Assembly: GCA_003117195.1 (NCBI GenBank)
Contig: BDSI01000111.1
Location: forward strand, 176,501-240,500
From: Eudorina sp. 2006-703-Eu-15
Taxonomy: Eukaryota; Chlorophyta; Chlorophyceae; Chlamydomonadales; Volvocaceae
Length of the DNA stretch: 64,000 nt
Direction: 5' to 3'
A model generated the notes under the pieces. That model was not told the DNA's origin, searched no databases, and saw nothing but the letters and a program-made list of their open reading frames with translations. Shown one piece after another: positions 34,107 to 44,244 of the stretch (the first letter of the stretch is position 1; every line of letters begins with the position of its first letter). Both the position numbers and the translations under genes were made by a program.

Positions 34107-34722
34107 TCGTACGGCCCCCACTACAGCCCACGTGATTGTAACCAGCGGCCAGTAGCCAAGGGGGTGTCAGTGGGTCCACACGGAGCCGCACACGCTGCGC
34201 GCTTCTCGCATGGGACGTCAACACGGTACGCGTGCAGGACGGAGGAGGCGGCGGAGGAGGCTACCCCCGGCGGCTGTCTGAGGGCGGCTGTCTGAGGGCG
34301 GCTGTCTGAGGGCCGCGACCGAGCGGGCGAGGGCGGCCGCACCTGCAGCGCCAGCACGTCCGCATCCAGCTCCCGCAGCACCCCGATGACGGCATCCAGC
34401 TTGTAGCCCCGCTCGATGTTCCACTGCGGGCACCACATGCGGTGTGGGTGGGCCCGCAGGCAGTCAACGCAGGAGCGCGCGCCAGCATGCCATGCCATGT
34501 CGTGCGACGCAAGCAGTAGTACATCGGGCACTCCAACGCGGCATGCCGACCCCGATTTTACGCTGCAGAATGTCACTGATTTTTTTACCTGAACTAGCTT
34601 CACTGGCCTCTCCGGCGGAAGCGACGGTCGCTGATCGGGCGCTGGCCTGAAGTCGTATAGCACGACCTCCGCAGGTTTCGGCAGACGATAAGGGGGGTCT
34701 CGCGCACCGGTAGCTTCCATAT
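28068..34722 (-). CDS. Endonuclease/exonuclease/phosphatase (DNase I-like fold) family protein
   Basis: Ten-exon minus-strand model, 431 aa from ATG at 34720: 34722-34589, 34423-34343, 33508-33430, 32810-32704, 32112-31945, 31219-31187, 30874-30454, 29648-29565, 28930-28856, 28183-28068. Family blocks: VQWNIERGYKLDAVIGVLRE, LALQEIDIHNERSGWEDTG (catalytic Glu about 72), QGGGVHGNAILSKYDI, EPRRGRRLTAAATV, LLVYSAHLE, CFCGALGRMAQ, ILGDLNTLGNGVARL (Asp/Asn about 299/301), HLVNPGY, DPFDPRVDITFDHAKYRW, GKFDWVLLR, YSASDHKWLEVEV (His about 421). The active-site set is complete. A His/Gln/Glu/Pro low-complexity insert of about 80 residues (about 211-292) precedes GDLNT. Exon 6 is only 33 nt. The ATG lies 2 nt after a good acceptor (TTCTGCAG), so an upstream exon is likely and the N-terminus is provisional. 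The substrate is unknown. Confidence 0.85.
28200..28250. repeat. Octanucleotide repeat (GGGTGCAT)n
   Basis: About six 8-bp units in intron 9 of the EEP gene, starting about 15 nt from the exon 10 acceptor at 28183. Confidence 0.9.
29705..29739 (+). repeat. Short copy of the dispersed intronic motif
   Basis: GGTATAGGAAATTGGTAGAC followed by GTATTCAAAC, in EEP intron 7, about 60 nt from the acceptor of exon 8. Confidence 0.88.
30880..30976. repeat. 17-bp tandem repeat abutting a 3' splice site
   Basis: Units of CAGTAGCAACACGGCGG (plus strand) repeat about five to six times in intron 6 of the EEP gene. On the gene strand the last unit runs directly into the acceptor CCGCAG of exon 7 (30874). 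Confidence 0.9.
32412..32640. repeat. Heptanucleotide repeat (CCCCTCG)n in EEP intron 4
   Basis: About 32 units of CCCCTCG with two single-base deletions. It lies inside intron 4 (32703-32113). Confidence 0.95.
32944..33000 (+). repeat. Long-form copy of the dispersed intronic motif
   Basis: GTATAGGAAGTTGGTAGACA followed by ACTGCGCTGCTGCCAGAGC and GAATATCCGG. It lies in EEP intron 3. A short, more diverged copy lies at 32151-32180 in intron 4, 38 nt from the acceptor of exon 5. Confidence 0.88.
33217..33350. repeat. Tetranucleotide repeat (CCGT)n in EEP intron 3
   Basis: About 33 uninterrupted CCGT units. A shorter run of the same tetramer lies at about 29268-29292, in intron 8. Confidence 0.95.
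33553..33613. repeat. 12-bp repeat (GGTAACCGACAC)n
   Basis: Five near-identical 12-bp units in intron 2 of the EEP gene, about 45 nt from the exon 3 acceptor. Each unit contains the palindrome GGTAACC. Confidence 0.9.
34028..34104. repeat. (CA)n microsatellite
   Basis: About 38 pure CA units on the plus strand within intron 2 of the EEP gene. Confidence 0.98.
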
Positions 34723-34980
34723 CTGCAGAATTACGTATGTATTGTCCGCTACGAGCCGCAGGCGCAGGAAGGAACTTGTTTTAAAGGCTTCTTCAAGATG
34801 CAACAGTTGATATGTCGCGTTGTACGTTTTCATGCAGGTAATGTAAGCGAATAAGAGCGAGGAAGGTGACACCACGAAAGTATGCCAGATAACGCGTCGG
34901 GGGACTTTCGGAAGACAATCCCTGAGAACTTGCTGGAGAATATCTTCCTTGTGACAGTCAAAAATATAATTTTGTACCAT
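34723..34980 (-). other. Protein-like open frame upstream of the EEP gene, possible 5' exon
   Basis: Minus-strand ORF from ATG 34980 reads MVQNYIFDCHKEDILQQVL and continues with ordinary amino-acid composition up to the acceptor at 34724/34723. Its frame does not join the EEP exon without a splice, and no strong donor in the required phase is obvious. It could be a misjoined 5' exon, a small separate gene, or chance in lower-GC DNA. Confidence 0.3.
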
Positions 34981-36759
34981 ACAAGTTGCGTAAATTGTTT
35001 GAGTAGCACGGGTGATGCAATTTGTTTGATGCTGCCACCTCGTGTAGCATTACTAACGTAATGGTTAAAGATAAAGGCTTTGATTATCGATCGATCGGGA
35101 TTACTTCACCACTCTGATCAGCACTTGTAACTTACCTAAATTGAATGTTTACTCCGCCATCGCCCCTTCTGTGCCGGCTGGGTCGGCTGTGGTCGGTCGC
35201 ATGCCCTGGCATGCCTATACGGCCTATACTAGCAGTGGAACGAGCTTGTACACATCAATGGGCAGTCCTCCTGCGCGATCTTTTCCTTTTGTAGGATGAT
35301 AATCATGATACGCTGCACGAGCAACAGCCGGCATTGTGCTTCAACTCGCGTAAAGATCAGCCTGCATGCGAGGCATGCGCTTGGGTTTACATGGCATACC
35401 GTAACACGTGCTGTTTTTTAATGAGGAACCCCCCCAGAACCGCCCAAGCCCATATACTTGCCGAGACATGCTACGTACTTACCATGGGCAACACAAAAGG
35501 ACAAACAGGACCGCCAAACAAGACGACCGCGCCACCACAAACAAGACGCCGTCGCCGCAGCCACCACCACTGCCAGAGTACCAGCACGTATACACGGGGG
35601 TGGTATACGTGCTGTGTATACCGGAAATGCGCAGTGCGGTCGATTATATGTGACCGTTACAGTGCGGTCGATCGATGGTCACAGGGTTCTTCCACCCCGT
35701 TGCCACCATGAACCTCCCTCCGCCCCGCCCCTTGAAGAATGAGGATCCCCCCACGGGACCACGGGGCACGGCAGCACGCGCCGGCACTGACGGACACCCG
35801 GCGAGCATCACCTGCCCGAGATCACGCCCCGCCACACAACCACCTGCACACGCAGACGCACCCAGCGGAGCAACACTGCTGGAAGTAGTAAGTCAGGGCG
35901 GTGGGGGCAACGACCCGTCCGGGGCTCACCCAGGTGGAAGCCTACAGCCGGACCCCGCCACACCAACACAACAGAAACCTTTCGTGCGCCGATGGCCCGC
36001 GGGGTCCGCAATAAATCCTTCATAATACAAACCTTTCTTAAGCAAATAAATGGTAATGTGGTATTTTAATCGTATGTCAAGCACGTGTTCGCCATCTCGG
36101 GAGGACACTTCGCACCTACCATCGCCAGCCAATGAGCTCGAGTTATACCCTCACACACAGCGCCGCCGCCAATCATTATTGTTGCACGGAACCGCAGTAC
36201 CCGTACAGTGCGGCGGCAATGAATAATACCCCTACCGTTCCTGAGCTCCGGTTCACGCTCGCACCGGTTGCTTAGCTCCTTGGCGCGCACCTTTCTCACG
36301 GCAGCAACAACAGCACCTCTATCTGCATGTAGCTGCTGGCTTCTTGCACTTGGTCTCGTCCCATGTCGTACATATGCACGAATTGCTTCCACGCGCTACA
36401 GCAATTCATTCGCAAAACCCTGCCTATTTCTACTCCCGTTCCTCGACCTCAGCGCGTTACAGCGACGCATTGTCCGGTTCACAGAGAGTTTCCGCAAACA
36501 GTACAGCGGCGATTCTTCACAACACGGAGCATACCGCCGTGACATAGTACCGTAGTTGGGGCTGCCAGGGGTTTCCTCACCGATTCCCCGAGGCCCCCGG
36601 CCCCACAACTCAGACCCAGACCCACCGCTGGGCAGCCGGGGCGGCCGGGGGCGAGCCAGCGGGCCCCACGAGCGGAGGTGTCCCACCGCTGCCGCAGCAG
36701 ACCTCACGCGGCAACCCACACCCACACCCACACCCACACCCACACTCAGCCCTCCCGCC
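34981..36759. other. Intergenic region between the EEP and TauD genes
   Basis: This contains the promoter side of the EEP gene (34.98-35.3 kb, lower GC) and the 3' UTR of the dioxygenase gene up to about 36.45 kb. Small open frames at 35334-35742 have no recognisable domain. A (CCCACA)n run is at about 36716-36745, just past the dioxygenase stop. Nothing else is supported. Confidence 0.5.
36457..36461 (-). terminator. TGTAA, likely polyadenylation signal of the dioxygenase gene
   Basis: TGTAA on the minus strand 300 nt downstream of the TAG at 36760, a normal distance for a green-algal 3' UTR. Confidence 0.5.
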
Positions 36760-39700
36760 CTACCGCGCAGGCGCCAGCGGAACCCGCATCCGGGTGCCGG
36801 GCACCACTATACCGCCCCGGTTGCCGATCTCAACCGAGCCGTACCTGTGTACGAGGGGGGGCGGCGGGGGCCGGGCGGGTGCGCAGTTATGAAGTGAAGT
36901 GCTGCTGGCTTGTCCTTGGCCTCATGCATAACTCGAGAATCCGGATCACTCCTCTCTCCGATCGGTCGGCGCCCAACTCGATGTGGCGGTCATTCGCATG
37001 TCGCGTCACATCACTTCACATCACTTCACATCACGACTAGAAAAAAATCACAAAAATCACAAACTAGCCGCAGCCCTCAAGAGCTGTACCGGTACAACGC
37101 AGGTAATCGGTACACGGGAGACAGCGGGGCGACGTGACTGACGCTGGGGGCCAGGGCAGGGGGAGAACTCCGATCCGGTATCCCTGCGTGGCGGGCTTCG
37201 TGCCGCGAACCGCCGTCGCCCGCTCCGGAACCGCATCCCAGCGTCCCCCCGCCCCCGCCCCCCGCCGCCCCTCGTGGAGCCGCTGGATGCCGGCACCGCC
37301 GCTCCCAAGTGCCTAGTCAGGCCCAGGCCCACATACACCGCCCACCACAACCGGCCCCCTGCCACTCCGCCGCCACACGCCTTCCCAGCCCTCCCAACAA
37401 CCCCCACAGTCCACCTCCCTCTGGTTTCTTGTTTATTCCCCCCTCTCCCCCCTTTTTGTCAATAAAGACAGTGAAATCGCGAAACAATCACCGATTGCGT
37501 AGTAGTTGTCCGGTTGGCTGACGCCGTCGTCGAACTAGGGCGTAGTAATTATATATGCAGAAGTATATATAAAGAGCAACATAGAACTGCGTAAGGTTAT
37601 ACGAGAGCTGCTGTAGAGGCGGCTGAAGGCGCAGTAGCGAATGGCGGCGTCCAGGGAAGAATTGCTAGCTAACCCGCGAACAACTGGCTGGCCTAAGCTG
37701 ACGTATCCACCCTCTCCCCCGCCCCCCCTCCCCCCACACACCCCTCCCACCACAAGCCGCACCTGGCCGCGAAGGCCTCCGGCAGCGGCCGCGCGCCCGG
37801 CACCGCCAGCCACACCCGCAGTAGGTGGCGCCGCCGCTGCGGCTCGGGCCAGTCCTCGAAGCCGGTGCGGTCGTGCAGCATGTTGTGGTTGTGCACGAAC
37901 TGCATGTCGCCGGGCGCCAGGCGCATGGTGAGGTGGAGCGAGGGGTCGTTGGCCAGGGCGTCAAAGGCGTCCAAGGCGGCCACGTCCTGCGTGTGTGTGT
38001 GTGTGGGGGGGGGGGGTTCGTGTAGCCCGGGCGGGGAAGGGAGGGCGGGGGGCGCAGCTGGTGCGTTGCTACCCGTTGGGGTGCCCTTTCGCGGTGCGCC
38101 GCTGTCTTCATTGGCATACGGGGTGGGAGGAGGGGGCCGGTGGCCGGCCGGGCAGGTCAGCGGCCCTCCTTGCGAGGGAGGGAGAGAGCGCGGCTCGTGA
38201 CGGCTTGTGGATAAGATCTGGAAGCGAAGCGAGCAAGCGATGTGCTCTAAGACAGACACGCACGGGAAACGCTTGGCCCCGGGTAAGGGTTTAAGACACG
38301 GCAATGGGCTTAGCCCCGGGTGGTTCGGGCGGCGGCTTCCACGCTGAACACCCGAGAGAGGAGCGCGCGCACGGGAGGCCCTCCGGCGGTGTGCTGCCGG
38401 GGCGGTGCTGTCACCCGCAACGGATCGATCGATAGATGCCGTACTGTACGGCAGCGGCAGCATCTCGCTGTATCTACCTCGGACGTCAGGCGGCGGGCCT
38501 CCGGGAAGCGCTGCGCGCTGTCGAAGTACTGCCGCTGGTAGAAGACCGTCAGGTGGCCGCCGTCGTGCCTGATCCGGGTGGCGGGGGGGGGGAGACCCCC
38601 TAGGAAATTGGTAGACATATAGGTCGACATACTACCGCTGCTGCCAGAGCAAATATCCGGGGGCGGTGGGGCGGTGGGGCGGGCGCGCGGAGTTGCGGAA
38701 GGGATTACCCTCCGGCCCCCCGGTCACATGAGGTGCGTCCACACTCTGACACATGGGCCGCTGCACGTCACCACCTGGGTCCAGGCCGGGCGCCAGCAAC
38801 AGCAGCGAGCGAGAACAGACACGGCCCGGCGCCGCGGCTTCCTCGGGCCCTCCCCTACCAGTTTCCTATACCGCTCCCCCTCCCCACCCCGGCTCCCCTC
38901 GTCCCCTGCCCAGCCCGTTCGGATGCGGATGCGGAGGCCCCCAGCCCTCTCAGTACCAGCTGTACACGGGGATGTCGAAGAACGGCAGCTGCCCCGCCGG
39001 CACCTCCCCCCGCCGGTCGTGGGGCATGGGCCGCAGCAGCCGGCGCAGCAGCTCCGGCGCCCGCGCTCGCAGCTCGTTGAACAGCGTGTCGGCGCTCACG
39101 AGGAGCGAGTCGCCGCCGCGGCGCGCCTCCCGCAGGCACAGCAGCCCCACCACGTCGCAGCTGCGGAGGGCACCCGGGAAGGAGGGCGCGTCGGTGCATG
39201 TCGGTGCATGGGTGGTGGTACCGTATACCGTAGAAGCAGGGGGTTAGAGAGGAGCGCCAGTTGGGCGGCGGCGGGTAGGGCGGTGGCTGGGTGGCGGGGT
39301 GGCGGTGGCTGAATGACCCGCCGCACGGGGGGCCGCTGGGACGCGGCGGCCGGCCGCAGCGGCGATACGGTACCCACCACCCGGCCCGACGACGGCGCGC
39401 GACACGCCTCGTCGTCGAGCGCCCGTCAGCGGTCGCGCCTCGCAGGCCCTTTCCGCTCCGCATCCGTTGCTCCGACAGGCTCGCTCTCCAGCGCCGCACC
39501 GCACCGCTGTGCGACACACTTTTGAAACGCCCAGTACCGAACCAGTACTATCAAAACAACACCTATAAACGTACTTGCTACAACAAAGTACGGCACCGAT
39601 GTCCCCGGGGCTCCGGGGCAGGCGGGCCGGGCGGGTGGCAAGCCCCTGGGGACGCCAGGCCCCCCCGCAGCCCCCCCCGCAGCTCCCCCGCAGCCCCCCC

Positions 39701-42393
39701 CTGGGGACGCCGGGCGACTGTCGTACCTGTCGGTGTGGAAGGTCTGCCGCTCGCTCGTCTGGTAGATCCGTACGGCAGGATCCGCGCTGGACAGCCCCAG
39801 ATCCGCCACGTGGCCCAGCACGTGCCCCTGCGCGTTCTGCGACCTGGCGGTCCCCAGGTGGCTGCCGATACCCAGGAAGGCCGTGACCGCCTGGGGGGCG
39901 GGAAGCGGGAGGAGGAGGAGGAGGAGGAGGAGGAGCAGGAGGAGCAGGAGGAGGAGCAGGAGGAGGAGCAGGAGGAGGAGCGGGAGGAGGAGGAGGAGGA
40001 GGAGCGGGAGGAGGAGGAGCAGGAGGAGGAGGAGCGGGAGGAGGAGCGGGAGGAGGAGCGGGAGGAGGAGCGGGAGGAGGAGCGGGAGGAGGAGCGGGAG
40101 GAGGAGCGGGAGGAGGAGCGGGAGGAGGAGGAGGAGCGGGAGGAGGAGCGGGAGGAGGAGCGGGAGGAGGAGCGGGAGGAGGAGCGGGAGGAGGAGCGGG
40201 AGGAGGAGCGGAGGAGGAGGGGAGGAGGAGCGGGAGGAGGAGCGGGAGGAGGAGCGGGAGGAGGAGCGGGAGGAGGAGCGGGAGGAGGAGCGGGAGGAGG
40301 AGGAGGAGGAGGAGCGGGAGGAGGAGCGGGAGGAGGAGCGGGAGGAGGAGGAGGAGCGGGAGGAGGAGCGGGAGGAGGAGGGGAGGAGGAGGAGGAGGAG
40401 GAGGAGGAGCGGGAGGAGGAGCGGGAGGAGGAGCGGGAGGAGGAGCGGGAGGAGGAGCGGGAGGAGGAGCGGGAGGAGGAGCGGGAGGAGGAGCGGGAGG
40501 AAGGGTAAAGAGAGGAAGACGGGGAGCGGGGAGGCGGTGGCCGCGGGGCGAATGGGGGAGGCACGCAGCGGCGATGACCGTTGCGGCCGGGAAGCAGCAC
40601 CGGCGGCGCCGTGGGGCGTATCGGGACCTCGAGTGGGACCCCTGGCCCCAGGGCGCCCACCGCGCACGTCGGACTGTCCACGTGGCCGCCGGCAAACTGG
40701 CAAGCGGACCGGTATGCAGGGAGGGGGACGCAACGACCGCGGCCCCCCATGACTCACCCGTCCAACCCCTTAAGACGGCTGTCGGGGGGCCCGGCTTTCG
40801 CCCGCACCGAACACGAAACCTATCACGACACCGCCACGGGGTGCCGCCCCCTAGTCCCGAGTCCCTAGTCGCGCCCCTCCCCCTCAGCCGTGAGCTCGTT
40901 GGCCTGCACCTCCCGTCCCCCAGAAACCGATACACGCGGCACCCGCCTGCAGTCGCGAGTAGCGCTCCAGGGGCAGCCGACGAAGCAGCGCGAACCCACG
41001 GCCGTGCAGCAGCTCATCTCGCAGCAGCTGCCGGGGCGGGGGGAGGCGGGGGCAGCGCGAGAGGGGGAAGCGGTGCAAGAGAACGGGGGGAAGGGGGGTA
41101 TAGGAAATTGGTAGATATATTCAAACCGGGGGAAGGGGGGTATAGGAAATTGGTAGACATATTCAAACCGGGGGAAGGGGGGTATAGGAAATTGGTAGAC
41201 ATATTCAAACGGGGGGCAGGGGGGGTATGGGAAATGGTAGACATATTCAAACGGGGGGCAAAGGGGGGGGCGGTACGGGGTCAACGGATCGGAGCTTCGG
41301 AGGAGCTCGGCTGCGTGGTGCTGCTGTGTGGTGCAGCACAAGCAGGTTGCGGGCTGCGCCAAAAACGTGCGGTACCTCAGAAAAGCAGTCAGGGACACGC
41401 CAGGGAGGGGAGGGAACGGAGGAAAAGGAGGGAAGAAGGGCGGGCGCCCCACTGCCACACGGCAGCTACGTTCACCCGTGCTCCACTCACAAATGGCTGA
41501 GGCGGGGGCAATTGTTAGACATTTTGAAGCTGCGCTGCTGCCAAAGCAACGGTCCGATCGAAATACGGCATAGTCCAATAGATGGCCAGCAACAGTGATG
41601 TTGTAGGCGTCGTTGGTGTCGGAACGGAAATAAGACAAAACGGAGACATGTAGGTAAGTTGTCTAATGCAAATTCCGAGAATAAATCGTACGGTTGAGTG
41701 GCCGCTGGCGGCGTGTAGGCATCTAGGCAACAGGAGCCCTAGAGCCCTAGCTCCCAGCGTCAACGATCAGGAGGCGGGCGGCACCTACCCGCAGCTTGGG
41801 CCCCAGGGTGGGCCCCAGGGGAAAGTCCTCGGGGGTCAGCCGCACCAGCCGCTGCTGCACCGCCGCCGGCAACGTGGCCTCGGTGGCGTCGGCGTCGGTG
41901 TCAGCTCCGTCCAGCAGCGCAGCCACCGCGGTGTCCACCTCCGCCACCTCCGCATCCGTCAGCGTCAGCTCCCACTCGTCGCGCCGGGCGGCGATGTCGG
42001 GGCCCCGCCACGCGGAGGGCCCGGTCCGGGGTGGCGGGAGCGGGTCGTCGTCCTCCCTGGCTGCTTGACGGGACGCAGCAGAGACCGGGAGACCGGACTG
42101 CGCCGCCGGTACAGCTCGGGGTGCATGCGCTAGCGGGGCCGATGTCAGAGGGGTGTTTGCGAGTTGGCCATTCGTGGGTGGTGACGACAGATGGCAGTTG
42201 CGAAGATGCGCCGAATGGACACCACACAAAATCAGTTCCCTTTGACTGATTTAAATGAAGGTTTATTTGTTACGCACCGGCGCCGGATTTAACAATGCGG
42301 TGCGTGGCGCAGCAGGAGCGCGGAAGCGTCGTTACCTCCACGGACGGCGAAGTAAACCTGAGCTTTTTGTGGCTCAATTGCGATAAGAGGCAT
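36760..42393 (-). CDS. TauD/TfdA-type 2-oxoglutarate- and Fe(II)-dependent dioxygenase
   Basis: Eight-exon minus-strand model, 392 aa: 42393-42336, 42060-41789, 41027-40947, 39890-39727, 39160-38957, 38568-38478, 37986-37763, 36844-36760. Blocks in order: GPSAWRGPDIAAR, LRDELLHGRGFALLRRLP, GIGSHLGTARSQNAQGHVLG, TFHTDSCDVVGLLCLREARR (HxD iron ligands about His189 and Asp191), FFDIPVYSWHDGGHLTVFYQ, QFVHNHNMLHDRTGFEDWPE (distal His about 328), RRRHLLRVWLAVPGARPLPE (2-oxoglutarate Arg about 347), RYGSVEIGNRGGIVVPGTRM. The metal triad is intact, so it should be active; the substrate cannot be read from sequence. Exon 1 (MPLIAIEPQKAQ) is the least certain part, chosen because it has an ATG, a good donor (GAG then GTAACG) and the right phase. 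Intron 3 appears to use a GC donor. Confidence 0.87.
38600..38660 (+). repeat. Long-form copy of the dispersed intronic motif
   Basis: TAGGAAATTGGTAGACATAT followed within 20 bp by CCGCTGCTGCCAGAGCAAAT and ATCCGG. It lies in dioxygenase intron 5, 31 nt from the exon 6 acceptor. A short reverse-orientation copy lies at about 38853-38871 near the other end of the same intron. Confidence 0.88.
39906..40503. repeat. GGAGGAGCG-type purine minisatellite, about 600 bp, in dioxygenase intron 3
   Basis: An almost pure purine strand made of GAG triplets and 9-bp GGAGGAGCG units. It lies entirely within intron 3 (40946-39891) and ends about 15 nt from the exon 4 acceptor. On the transcript strand it is a very long polypyrimidine tract (CTCCTCCCG). 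The open frames through it (Glu/Arg or Ser/Pro/Leu repeats) are artefacts. Confidence 0.95.
41099..41250 (+). repeat. Four tandem copies of the dispersed GGAAATTGGTAGACATATT motif
   Basis: Units of 42-43 bp, each containing TATAGGAAATTGGTAGA, TATTCAAAC and a G-rich spacer, in intron 2 of the dioxygenase gene. This is the only place where the dispersed motif is locally amplified. Confidence 0.92.
41508..41556 (+). repeat. Diverged long-form copy of the dispersed intronic motif
   Basis: Reads CAATTGTTAGACATTTTGAA followed by GCTGCGCTGCTGCCAAAGC and CGGTCCG. It lies in the same intron as the four-copy array. Confidence 0.75.
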
Positions 42394-43334
42394 TTCATTT
42401 TCAGGTACTCAACACAATTGGATCCCAAAATTCACAAAGGTTCCCTGTCGCAACCGTGAAGCCAATGAGTCAATAGGCCTTTCCCCGAGATGCGCCAGAC
42501 AGTAAGCGACTTATTCCAACTTCTGGGCCGGATTCCGCTTTCCAGGTTATCAACGGGTCGTCAACCGTTGAACGGTAGAACGGAGCATGTTTTCACGTGC
42601 GCATAAAGAAATTCACTCCATCAAGGCAGCACCAAGCCTTGCCATGCTGAATTCAAGCGAACACATTGTACAGACGGGTAGGGGAACGGACGTGGGTAGG
42701 TCTGCAAGCTGGGTCATGTTACTGTATGTGGACCCGCGGGTCATCGGAGACAGCGGGTGACAGCCTAAGTAGCTCCACCAACCAGACACTGCGAAGGTGA
42801 GAACCTGTGAGACGGCCCACGAAGGCCGCACCGCCCCGACCGTCAGCACAAGCGCAACGGTGACCAGCCGCGGCCCCGGTCCGGGCCCTCACATGCAATT
42901 GTGCCAATCCATGGAAGCGATACCCCGGTAGCGTTTGGATCGCGTTCGGCCATTTTCGGCACACGGAGGTATTGGACAGGATTGGACAAACTCATTTGTC
43001 TGACGGCGACTGCTGCCAGAATGCCGTAAGCACCAGCTTGTCTCAATAATTAATTTACCCACGTCCAGTCAGTGACCATGTGACGGAATTACTCCGAGCT
43101 TGGGTGACGCCGATCGCCCGATCACGCTCCCCCTTGGTTGGCCAGTGAGGAATGCTGCCCAATCCTGACCCCCAGGAATCCAGACCATGAGCAATGCTGG
43201 CTGCCTAGCTGCCTGGCTGGCAAAACATGCACGGAGGGGGGGGATCAAGCGCAGCTCAGGCGTGCCGGCAACAACCGGAACCATTCGTTGGCCGCCACGG
43301 CAGACGAGCCTGAACGAGCCGTAGCAGACCGTGC

Positions 43335-43490
43335 CGGCTGGACGACCCGGGCTGGACGACCCGGGCTGGACGGCCCGGGCTGGACGACCCGGGCTGGACA
43401 ACCCCGGCTGGACGACCCGGGCTGGACGACCCGGGCTGGACGACCCGGGCTGGACGACCCCGGCTGGACGACCCGGGCTGGACGACCCGC
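43335..43490. repeat. 15-bp minisatellite (GCTGGACGACCCGGG)n
   Basis: About ten units with single-base variants. It is intergenic. CCCGGG palindromes recur every 15 bp. Confidence 0.93.
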
Positions 43491-43839
43491 TCCATGGTGT
43501 ACTGGCGGGCACTCAAGACGCCCAGACCCGCCCGCGCCGCCTGTAGCCCCGTCTATAGTAACCGTGACAAGCCCGTAGTCCGTCACCACCGACACCAAGA
43601 AGTGGCCATTCCACCTCGCAACCGGGCCATAAACATACAGATTCATCTAGGGTATCTATCTGCCTGCCGCGTTCGACGTTGCCCTTGGGGGAATGACGCA
43701 TCGCAGTCCCGCCGACCAGCCCTGTCCCCCGGCTGCCCCGTCTCTCGCTTCGCTGCTGCACAAACCCAAACCGTGCGCCCCGGTGGGTACGTACGCGCCC
43801 AGGCCATCGCCGGAATCCATACGCTCACGCACAAGTGCG

Positions 43840-43844
43840 TTACA
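43840..43844 (-). terminator. TGTAA, likely polyadenylation signal of the 44.2-46.5 kb gene
   Basis: TGTAA on the minus strand about 400 nt downstream of the stop codon at 44245. Confidence 0.45.
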
Positions 43845-44244
43845 AACTTCCCTCAAAATCGCAAGACCCCCACCGCCTCTTGCGGCGTAACAATTTCTCA
43901 AGCAGGCCCGTCCGAAAGGACCTCGTGGCCAGCAAGGCAGCGGGACGGCTCCCCTGCCCCCGGGCCCCCCTCTTTGCGCTCTTTCGGCAGCTCACGCACA
44001 GGGCCCCAACACACCACTCCCCCCTTCGTTACGCCATCCACGCCATCACGTGGGCCAGAAAAGCACAGGTACGACGACTCCTGGGCCCTATATTGTGTCG
44101 TGTACTGCCACTGTTGCGCCCCAGGGTCGAAGCCAACGCCAGCGCCGCCACCCTGCCGGGCTTGCGACTGCAGGCAGGCGCGCTTGGCTTGGCGCTGTGC
44201 CACGTGCGAGAGCACACAGGCCGTACGAGCGCAGCAGGTTATCA

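Larger units (their letters stand above)
42394..44244. other. Intergenic region between the dioxygenase and the plastid-type membrane protein genes
   Basis: This holds the dioxygenase promoter side and the 3' UTR of the next minus-strand gene. A 15-bp minisatellite lies at 43335-43490. Open frames through it are repeat artefacts. No further gene is supported. Confidence 0.5.

Noticed and set aside
39244..40935. Long Glu/Arg, Pro/Ala and Leu/Pro repeat frames on both strands, up to 563 codons
   Set aside because: Artefacts of the GGAGGAGCG minisatellite inside the dioxygenase intron; they cross real exon boundaries in the wrong frame.
43138..43646. Collagen-like frames around the 15-bp CTGGACGACCCGGGC array
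   Set aside because: Repeat artefact, open on both strands, intergenic, with no start context or splice partners.
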